Positions 27,845 through 34,931 of a stretch of 34,931 nt of DNA are shown piece after piece (position 1 is the first letter of the stretch; each line of letters opens with the position of its first letter). The DNA is taken from the NCBI GenBank assembly GCA_024695025.1, contig JAILIY010000030.1, positions 1 to 34,931 of the forward strand. Reading direction: 5' to 3'. The notes under the pieces are model-generated. The model was not told the DNA's origin. It made no database searches and was given only the letters and a program-made list of their open reading frames with translations. Position numbers and translations under genes: made by a program. This DNA is from Acholeplasmatales bacterium (GTDB lineage: Bacteria; Bacillota_I; Bacilli_A; Acholeplasmatales; Anaeroplasmataceae).

Positions 27845-30800
27845 TTATAAATCCTCAATTATTTCACTCATTCTCTTTAATGCCTTATATCTGTTACCAA
27901 ATACCAATTGATATTTGTTTTCAAGGCAATATTTCAATTCCTCTTCTGTATCAATATTGTCTATTATAAAATCTTTATTAAATTCTTTAGCTAAATTATT
28001 AAATGATTCAATTGATTTAGAACCACCACTTTTGTAATCATACAATATACAATCGACATTATCATTAAATATATCTACTATATTTTTACTCATAATATTA
28101 ATTTTTAATGATTTAATATCATTTACATTGTTGTTGCATTGATTAATTATAATACCGAAAAATTTAGGATTAATTTTATATTTTTCTAATGCTTTTTTAA
28201 TAAATGAATACAATTCTTTTAAAGTCTCATCATGGACATATACATATACATTAAAAAAGCCTTTTTTAGTTGTATATAGCATCTTTAATTCCATAATAGC
28301 CCTAAAAATAACATATTTGTCTATTTCAATAATCTTATTTTTTCTAATTGCCACTTCTTCAATTTTTGAAAAAGGCAATTCCATCTCATCTAAAGATGGC
28401 ATTACAAAATAAGCATATACTTCCCTTTGGATTAAATCGACTACCTGTTGGTAATTGATTGCAAGTCTATTTTGGTCAATTGCCTCACTTATTCTTGTAA
28501 TCAAATTGTTGTTATAAAATCTAAGTTTTGATAATTCATTATTGTAGTGGGCTATACTGTGGGAATTTGATTCCATATCTATAGCATCATTTAGTGCATC
28601 TAGTGCGTAAGATATAACATCTTGATATGTCTTGTTGATTGTTGATTTATTAACTCTAAAGCAGCCACAATTAAATTTTAATTTAACTCTTTTATTTAAT
28701 TTATATATTTCATCTGAAACATAATTAAATATTTCATTTAAATATTTATCAACTAATCTTCTGTCGCTTAAATCCCTAAAGATGATGGCGTATCTATCTC
28801 TGTCTAGATGGTATGCACTCCATTTGAAATGATTAGATAAATAATCATTGATTTTCTGTCCGACAGTATATATTAACTGATTCATAAATTCTAAACCATA
28901 TAGATCACTATATAATTTAAAATCATCAATTTCAATTATGGCTAAAGCCATATTTAATTTTTTGATTTCGTTATTTAAATCAATTGTTAATTTCAATTCT
29001 GTTTCCATCTTAGAAATTGGATTTTTATAAGCTAATTCTTTTAATTCATTCTTTTCTTTTTTAGATGATGTAATATCATCAATTAAAGAAATAATCCAGA
29101 ATTTACCATCAATTATTATTGATTTAAATGTCTCTTTAATAAATAATTTTTCTATTCCATTATCAAATGGATATTCCATTGTTTCATCTAATAATTCATT
29201 TTCATAAATATCATTATAAATTCTTTTGTATCTTACTCTATAATCTAAATCTATATGATAAATATAATCATCTAATGAAATATCTTCCATTATACCTAAA
29301 ATAGCTTGTGCTGTTTCATTTAAATGGACATAGCCATCTTGACATTCTTTAATGCCTTGAGACATATTATCGATAATGAAAAATTTCTTCTTATTTTCAT
29401 ATTCTAAACTATCTTGATTTAGCCACATCAATAATCTTGTGTTGATAATACTAGTTATCAATTTTAATAATTCATATGTGTTAGGTTGAATAATAAATGG
29501 TGTATGGCCAATAAATGTGATACTTCCAATTGAGTCGATGTTGTTATTTAAAGGCATTGAAAAACCATATATATCATCGCCATATAAATCATTATTTACA
29601 ATATCTTTGTTGTAGCTTCTGTCTGATTGGTCTAAGAATAATTCTGTACCTCTTATGTAGCATTCATAATTTAATGTGTTTTTCAAATCAGCTTCATTTA
29701 AATTCTTATCATAAGCTCTTTCTTTTTTAAAATGTAATCCATACATTTTTCTTTTTAAATACATTAAATATATTTCTTCAACTTGAGTAAGCTTACATAT
29801 TTCAATACAAATAAGTCTATATACTTCTCTAAATTTTGTATCTAAATTCAATTTAGAAATATTGTTAAATAATTTTTCTAATCTCTTAAAATCTTCACTT
29901 ACACCTATAGATAATTTATTGTCTACTTTTTTTATTACTTCTTGTTTTATAACGACAGGTTCGACATATTTAGGGTTTAGCTTTTCTCTTCTTGAATGAC
30001 TAAAATCAAATGCCTCACCCTCAAGTGGTGATATATTATAATTTTTTGTCGCCTCAGGTGTTTTAACAATAGGTATAATTACATCTTCTGGTTTGATTTC
30101 TTTTTCTTTTTTCTTTGGCTTAAAGATTTCAGGTTCAAATTGTGGCTTATCATCTTTATAATCTGATTTAGAAATGTTGTCTAAATCTTTTAAATCTAAT
30201 AATTTTTTTAATTTATTATGATAAGAACTTATTGAAGGGGCACTACCCATAATATTATATAAATCTAAACATGCGTAACAAAAATCAATAGATTCATCTA
30301 AATATTGGGCTTGGGCAAGCTCTTCAAAATCACTTTCTAAAATGGTTGCCTTTTTAATTCCACCAACCTTTAAATATGATTTAATTAAAAGAGTTGCGAT
30401 TTTAAGTGCGTATCTTGAATTATTATTACTTTCTTTTAATAATTCATTACCTTTATTTATACATTCTAAATAATTTTCTTTTTGATATATTATATATAAT
30501 TTATTGTATCTAACAATCAATAAATCATCTAATTTAACATTGTCTAAATAATATTCTTCTACCTGTGGTATTGTTTCTAAATAAGAATCAAAATCGCGTT
30601 CGAAAAAATATATTTTAGATAATTCTAATTTGGCATATACTAATTCTTCTTTAGTGATATCATCTTTTAAATATTCAATTAAAATATTTTTAGCTTTGTC
30701 ATATTGTTTTACTGTAAGGGCAAGTCTTATTAAGTCGTGTAGATAAATACTTTCTTCACTTATAGGTAAATATTCTTTTTTGATTTCAATAAATTTACCT

Positions 30801-31078
30801 ACCTGGTCATATCTTTTACAGCCAAAACAAATATCTATAATACCGTCACATATTTTAATTACTGATTTAGAATCTAGTTTATCAAAATCATTGACGATAT
30901 CATATAAGATTTTTAAGGCTTCATTAACCTTGCCAAGCTTATTTAATATAATAGCCTTATAATGAGCTACTAATATATAATCATATGAAGTTTTAGATTC
31001 TGTCTCTAAATACATATCAAGCTTTTTAATGCTTGATTCTGTCATATCTAGATTTAGTAGTTCATTTAAACTTAGCAT
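27845..31078 (-). CDS. TPR-like / GAF-like / degenerate GGDEF / degenerate EAL multidomain protein
   Basis: N-terminal helical repeats; GGDEF-fold remnant MALAIIEIDDFKLYSDLYGLEFMNQLIYTVGQKI...YHLDRDRYAIIF; EAL-fold remnant AIDQNRLAINYQQVVDLIQREVYAYFVMPSL; AGGTGG SD. Confidence 0.78.
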   Translation of the reverse strand: MLSLNELLNLDMTESSIKKLDMYLETESKTSYDYILVAHYKAIILNKLGKVNEALKILYDIVNDFDKLDSKSVIKICDGIIDICFGCKRYDQVGKFIEIKKEYLPISEESIYLHDLIRLALTVKQYDKAKNILIEYLKDDITKEELVYAKLELSKIYFFERDFDSYLETIPQVEEYYLDNVKLDDLLIVRYNKLYIIYQKENYLECINKGNELLKESNNNSRYALKIATLLIKSYLKVGGIKKATILESDFEELAQAQYLDESIDFCYACLDLYNIMGSAPSISSYHNKLKKLLDLKDLDNISKSDYKDDKPQFEPEIFKPKKKEKEIKPEDVIIPIVKTPEATKNYNISPLEGEAFDFSHSRREKLNPKYVEPVVIKQEVIKKVDNKLSIGVSEDFKRLEKLFNNISKLNLDTKFREVYRLICIEICKLTQVEEIYLMYLKRKMYGLHFKKERAYDKNLNEADLKNTLNYECYIRGTELFLDQSDRSYNKDIVNNDLYGDDIYGFSMPLNNNIDSIGSITFIGHTPFIIQPNTYELLKLITSIINTRLLMWLNQDSLEYENKKKFFIIDNMSQGIKECQDGYVHLNETAQAILGIMEDISLDDYIYHIDLDYRVRYKRIYNDIYENELLDETMEYPFDNGIEKLFIKETFKSIIIDGKFWIISLIDDITSSKKEKNELKELAYKNPISKMETELKLTIDLNNEIKKLNMALAIIEIDDFKLYSDLYGLEFMNQLIYTVGQKINDYLSNHFKWSAYHLDRDRYAIIFRDLSDRRLVDKYLNEIFNYVSDEIYKLNKRVKLKFNCGCFRVNKSTINKTYQDVISYALDALNDAIDMESNSHSIAHYNNELSKLRFYNNNLITRISEAIDQNRLAINYQQVVDLIQREVYAYFVMPSLDEMELPFSKIEEVAIRKNKIIEIDKYVIFRAIMELKMLYTTKKGFFNVYVYVHDETLKELYSFIKKALEKYKINPKFFGIIINQCNNNVNDIKSLKINIMSKNIVDIFNDNVDCILYDYKSGGSKSIESFNNLAKEFNKDFIIDNIDTEEELKYCLENKYQLVFGNRYKALKRMSEIIEDL

Positions 31079-31079
31079 T

Positions 31080-31523
31080 TTACCACCTATAATCTAATTT
31101 TTTTATAAATTTATCATCTTTATATAAAGATATTTTATTTTCATCAATGATGATATAATAACCATCTTTAAAGCTTCCTGGATTAATAAATAAAATATTT
31201 TCTTCAATAAATATTAAAGGAATGTGAGTGTGACCAAATATAACTATGTCACATTCTTCTTGTAGGCCCTTATACAATATTGATTGGTATGTTTCTTTAA
31301 CTCTATATTTGTCCCCGTGAGTCAACAATATTTTTTTATTGTATAATTCTAATATTCTTTCTTTGTCACCATAATAGTCACAATTGCCTTTAACATAAAT
31401 TATATTGTTGTTTTCAAGGTAATCAAGTTCACTTCCATAATCACCGGCGTGAATTATAAAATCATATTTATTTTTAATATCTAAATTCTTGTAATGATTA
31501 TCTGATAATACTAAAATCTTCAT
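31080..31523 (-). CDS. YfcE/MJ0936-family metallophosphoesterase
   Basis: Metal-binding motifs LSDNHY, HAGDYG, VKGNCD, LLTHGDKY, IFGHTHIP. Confidence 0.92.
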   Translation of the reverse strand: MKILVLSDNHYKNLDIKNKYDFIIHAGDYGSELDYLENNNIIYVKGNCDYYGDKERILELYNKKILLTHGDKYRVKETYQSILYKGLQEECDIVIFGHTHIPLIFIEENILFINPGSFKDGYYIIIDENKISLYKDDKFIKKLDYRW

Positions 31524-32094
31524 TTATTTTATCCTTAATTTTTCTTAAAGCCTTTTGTCTGTGTGAAATTGTATTTTTCTTTTCAAGCGGCACTTCGGCA
31601 AGTGTTTGACCAAATTCTTCTACATAAAAATATGGGTCATAGCCAAAACCGTTTGTCCCACGTCTATCATCAATTATTTTTCCTTCACAATAATCTTGTT
31701 CTAAAAGATATTCATCATTTGGATAATATACGCAAATTGCACAGACGTATCTGGCATATCTATCACTTACATTTTTAAGATTTTTAAGTAATAATTGATT
31801 GTTGTCCTCATCATCGTGAGTACCTGCATATCTAGCACTATAAATACCTGGTTCCCAGTTTAGGCCACGACATTCAAGTCCTGAATCATCTGATATAGCT
31901 ATACAATTTAATTTTTTTGAAACTGTCTTTGCCTTAATTAAAGCATTTTCTTTAAATGTTTTACCATCTTCAATTATATCTTCAGTAAATCCAATCTCTT
32001 TTAATGTTTTAAATTCAATATTTGGATTATTTAAAATTGATTTAAATTCTTTTACTTTATTTTTGTTGTTAGTCGCGATTACTACTGTCTTCAT
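31498..32094 (-). CDS. rdgB: XTP/dITP diphosphohydrolase (RdgB/HAM1 family)
   Basis: VVIATNNKNKVKEFKSIL; AISDDSGLECRGLNWEPGIYSARYAG; GTNGFGYDPYFYVEEFGQTLAEV; overlaps the phosphoesterase gene. Confidence 0.95.
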   Translation of the reverse strand: MKTVVIATNNKNKVKEFKSILNNPNIEFKTLKEIGFTEDIIEDGKTFKENALIKAKTVSKKLNCIAISDDSGLECRGLNWEPGIYSARYAGTHDDEDNNQLLLKNLKNVSDRYARYVCAICVYYPNDEYLLEQDYCEGKIIDDRRGTNGFGYDPYFYVEEFGQTLAEVPLEKKNTISHRQKALRKIKDKINEDFSIIR

Positions 32095-32218
32095 AATTAT
32101 TCCTCTAAAATTTAAAATATCATATTAATTTTACCATATTTTTTATAATTAATATTTATTAATTATGATTTTCTTTTATTTTTTTTAATTATAGGTTATA
32201 ATTAGGTAGGTGATTTAT

Positions 32219-32698
32219 ATGAGAAAATGTGTTTATCCAGGTTCATTTGATCCAATTTCAAATGGACATTTAGATATAATTAAGAGAGCTTCAAAATTAT
32301 TTGATGAAGTTCACGTAATAGTAGGTCATAATCTACTAAAAAAATATATTTATACAATTGATGAAAGAATTGATATGATTAATGAATGTGTCAAGGATTT
32401 ACCAAATGTAAAAGTAATTGCTTACGATGGACTTGTTGCTCAATATTGTAAGGAAAACAATATCAATATCATGGTTCGTGGAATGAGAAATTATAGTGAT
32501 TATGAAAATGAATTTTCTTTATTCCAATACAACAGAGATATCTATCATGAAATTGAAACAGTAATACTTATGCCAACGACAAGACTACAGGTTGTATCTT
32601 CATCTTCTATTAGAGAATTATTAGAATTCGGTGTAGATATATCTAAATATGTACCAAAGTGCGTAGCTGAAAAAATTACAAATAAATATAAAAAATAA
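32219..32698 (+). CDS. coaD: Phosphopantetheine adenylyltransferase
   Basis: CVYPGSFDPISNGHLDIIKRAS; NIMVRGMRNYSDYENEF; VSSSSIRELLEFG. ATG 32219 after AGGTGA is favoured over GTG 32210. Confidence 0.97.
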   Translation: MRKCVYPGSFDPISNGHLDIIKRASKLFDEVHVIVGHNLLKKYIYTIDERIDMINECVKDLPNVKVIAYDGLVAQYCKENNINIMVRGMRNYSDYENEFSLFQYNRDIYHEIETVILMPTTRLQVVSSSSIRELLEFGVDISKYVPKCVAEKITNKYKK

Positions 32699-32705
32699 TA
32701 AAAAT

Positions 32706-32729
32706 ATGCCAGTGATTATTCACTGGCAT
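32706..32729. terminator. Bidirectional terminator between convergent coaD and GAF-HD-GYP genes
   Basis: ATGCCAGTGA-TTAT-TCACTGGCAT perfect 10-bp stem with flanking A and T tracts. Confidence 0.88.
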
Positions 32730-32733
32730 TTTC

Positions 32734-34179
32734 TTATTTAGATTTTAATTCTGTAAATATTTCTACTAATCTTTTATCAAGTTTTCCTTCTTTTACCATT
32801 TCATTTAATATGAATAAAGCTTTATCATTTGGAATAGGCTTTTTATAGGGCCTATCTGATGATATTAACGATTCATAAATATCAGAAATAGTTATGATTC
32901 TTACAAATTTAGAAATATTTTCGTCTTTAATATGATTTGGATAACCTGAACCATTTAAATATTCGTGGTGGTTTGAGGCAATTTCTTTAACCTTTTTATA
33001 TTTTCTACCAAATTTTAATTCGTTTAAAATATTGTGAGTATATACGACATGTTTTTCAATTTCGGCTCTTTCGTCTTGAGTTAAAGTGCCCTTTTCAATT
33101 TTGGCATTTAGATATTCTTCATCTGTTAATAATTTTAATTTACCATATTCTGTATTATAAGTTTTGTCTTTGATACTTTCGATAAATTCTTTATCTTCAT
33201 CTGTTAAATATGATTTTTTGTCTAATTCGATAATAAATTCTTTAGCCTTATTTATTAATTTAATTTCATCATCATATAATTCTTTTTCATAATTACCTTT
33301 AAGGTAATTAATTTCAATGCTAGCCTTGATTAAATCATATCTTAATAACATCTTATCTAAGATTGTTTCAAATCTTGTTGCCTTATTTAATATTTTAGAA
33401 GGTACGATGATTTTACCAACATCGTGAAGGTAAGCTGCCATAAGTAATTCTTCTTTTTCGTCTTCTGTAATAATATCATATTTTTTCTCATTAATATAAT
33501 CGACAAATTCACCACAGATTTTGGCAACATTTACTGTGTGGAAGGCATTATATGGAGTTCTTGATTCAATGGCTTTAACCATCGCCTTTACAAATGAATC
33601 TAATAATTCTTTGATGTCATCATATAATTTAATATTATCTAGTAACATACCAGAAAGACTTGATAAAGAATAAATAATTCTTTCAACATCATATGAAAAT
33701 GGTACTACTTTTTTAAATTGACTAGCATTTATTAGCTGCATGACACCTAAGACATTCTTGTCTTTATCAAATAGAGGTAATACAAGTACAGATTCAGTAT
33801 GATATCCTGTCAATTTATCATATTTTTTTGGGCCTTCCCAATTATAATTTTTATCGCTATATACATCTTCTACATTTACTATTCTTTTAGTTCTACCACA
33901 GTAGGCTGCCACACTTGATGAATTGATGTCAACTGGTGGTAAATCAATCTTTTCATCCTTGCCACCCTTTTTAATATTTTGTGACTTTGTAATCATAAAA
34001 AAGAATTCTAATTTATCTTCGTTTTTAAGATATAAAGTACCGCCGTCACAATTAGATATTTTCATACCTGTTTCTAATATATCTTCAAGTAAAACATAAT
34101 AATCATTTTCTTTAGACATATTAGATATGACATCTAATATCTTTTCTATATCTTTATTTAAAATCATCAAAGCCACCAT
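32734..34179 (-). CDS. GAF domain plus HD-GYP domain protein (putative cyclic dinucleotide phosphodiesterase)
   Basis: GAF-like N-terminus (ISNCDGGTLYLKNEDKLEF, SVLVLPLFDKDKNVLGVMQLINA); HD motif AAYLHDVGKIIVPSKILNK; GYP motif IASNHHEYLNGSGYPNHI. ATG at 34167 (MILNK) is an alternative start. Confidence 0.88.
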   Translation of the reverse strand: MVALMILNKDIEKILDVISNMSKENDYYVLLEDILETGMKISNCDGGTLYLKNEDKLEFFFMITKSQNIKKGGKDEKIDLPPVDINSSSVAAYCGRTKRIVNVEDVYSDKNYNWEGPKKYDKLTGYHTESVLVLPLFDKDKNVLGVMQLINASQFKKVVPFSYDVERIIYSLSSLSGMLLDNIKLYDDIKELLDSFVKAMVKAIESRTPYNAFHTVNVAKICGEFVDYINEKKYDIITEDEKEELLMAAYLHDVGKIIVPSKILNKATRFETILDKMLLRYDLIKASIEINYLKGNYEKELYDDEIKLINKAKEFIIELDKKSYLTDEDKEFIESIKDKTYNTEYGKLKLLTDEEYLNAKIEKGTLTQDERAEIEKHVVYTHNILNELKFGRKYKKVKEIASNHHEYLNGSGYPNHIKDENISKFVRIITISDIYESLISSDRPYKKPIPNDKALFILNEMVKEGKLDKRLVEIFTELKSK

Positions 34180-34927
34180 CCTTTAGGTATTTTATTGAAT
34201 TATAAGTTTTATTATAATCACTTATTTCAATTAATATTGATGTATTATCATTAAGCTTATTTATATATTCATAAGCTTTTTTATAATCTATTTTACCTTT
34301 TCCTAATTCTTCATGAGAATCTATTATTTTATCATTATCATTTATATGAATATGTTTAATATATGGTGATAATTCTTTAAACCATATATCTAAATCCATA
34401 TTAGATATAGATGCGTGGGCTATATCTAAACATACACCTATTCTTTCGTGGTTAATATTTTTAACTAAATCCCTTAACATATATGGATCTAAATCAAACA
34501 TATTTTCAATATATATTTCTAAATCTTTAAATTCTTCTATTAATTTTAAATAAGCTTCTGTATTTAATTTAATCCATCTTTCTTTATAATTAATATCTTT
34601 CATCCAAGTGATGTAATTAGTGTGGAACACAACACCTTTACATTTTAGTTTTGAAGCAATTTCAAGAGATTTTCTTACCCTTTGGTAAGATATATTTTTA
34701 ATTAAATTATCTTTTGAATCTAAAACTATATCAAAAAATACACCATGTAAAGTATCATTTTTTCTATTTAAAGAACTATATTTATTTATAATATCATTTA
34801 ATTTTTTTTCATCATCTAAGATATCAGGCATAAAGAATTCGTTGTATTCAAAGCCTAAACTGTATTCTTTACTTAAAGATAAATATTTATCTAATTCTAA
34901 AATCTTAGGTATAACATAATATTTCAC
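34154..34927 (-). CDS. TIM-barrel sugar phosphate isomerase/AP endonuclease family protein (may extend past the window edge)
   Basis: LHGVFFDIVL, CKGVVFHTNY, IYIENMFDLDP, IGVCLDIAHAS, IKHIHINDND, DSHEELGKGKIDY. GTG start is at the window edge. Confidence 0.75.
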   Translation of the reverse strand: MKYYVIPKILELDKYLSLSKEYSLGFEYNEFFMPDILDDEKKLNDIINKYSSLNRKNDTLHGVFFDIVLDSKDNLIKNISYQRVRKSLEIASKLKCKGVVFHTNYITWMKDINYKERWIKLNTEAYLKLIEEFKDLEIYIENMFDLDPYMLRDLVKNINHERIGVCLDIAHASISNMDLDIWFKELSPYIKHIHINDNDKIIDSHEELGKGKIDYKKAYEYINKLNDNTSILIEISDYNKTYNSIKYLKDGGFDDFK

Positions 34928-34931
34928 GATA

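Noticed and set aside
27574-27969. 131-aa plus-strand ORF spanning the proB start and the GGDEF/EAL gene end
   Set aside because: Antisense to well-supported coding sequence at both ends; no motif.
1-34931. CRISPR arrays, rRNA/tRNA genes, transposases, integrases or phage structural genes
   Set aside because: None recognised on either strand by eye; no regularly spaced repeats, no cloverleaf or rRNA cores, and no transposase motifs in the ORF track.

Overview
The window is a low-GC, Firmicutes/Tenericutes-like chromosomal segment. It is gene dense, and almost all genes lie on the minus strand. Housekeeping and metabolic blocks read from the sequence are: ppdK; a pyruvate formate-lyase cluster (pflA, a thioredoxin-like gene, the PFL core, and a separate glycyl-radical-domain gene); a macromolecular-synthesis cluster (glyQS, dnaG, rpoD, a second divergent sigma-70 paralogue, and a TrmK-alpha/beta-hydrolase fusion); ysxC/engB, a Nudix gene and two FAD oxidoreductases; a proB-proA-proC operon; and rdgB, a YfcE-like phosphoesterase, coaD and a GAF-HD-GYP gene. 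I saw no rRNA, tRNA, CRISPR array, integrase or transposase. The observations most worth follow-up are: (i) a natively split PFL whose glycyl-radical domain is a stand-alone 77-aa gene with its own Shine-Dalgarno, in a cluster with PFL-activase and a CxxC thioredoxin-like protein; (ii) a full-length second sigma-70 factor next to rpoD with altered promoter-contact residues, translationally coupled to (iii) a tRNA methyltransferase (TrmK) fused to a serine alpha/beta hydrolase; (iv) a HipA-like kinase with an HTH partner whose promoter contains an obvious operator; (v) a GT8 glycosyltransferase-PlsC acyltransferase fusion; (vi) a TPR/GAF/GGDEF/EAL protein with both catalytic domains degenerate; (vii) two unexplained structured or remnant intergenic regions. 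All functional calls come from reading motifs by eye; no searches were run.
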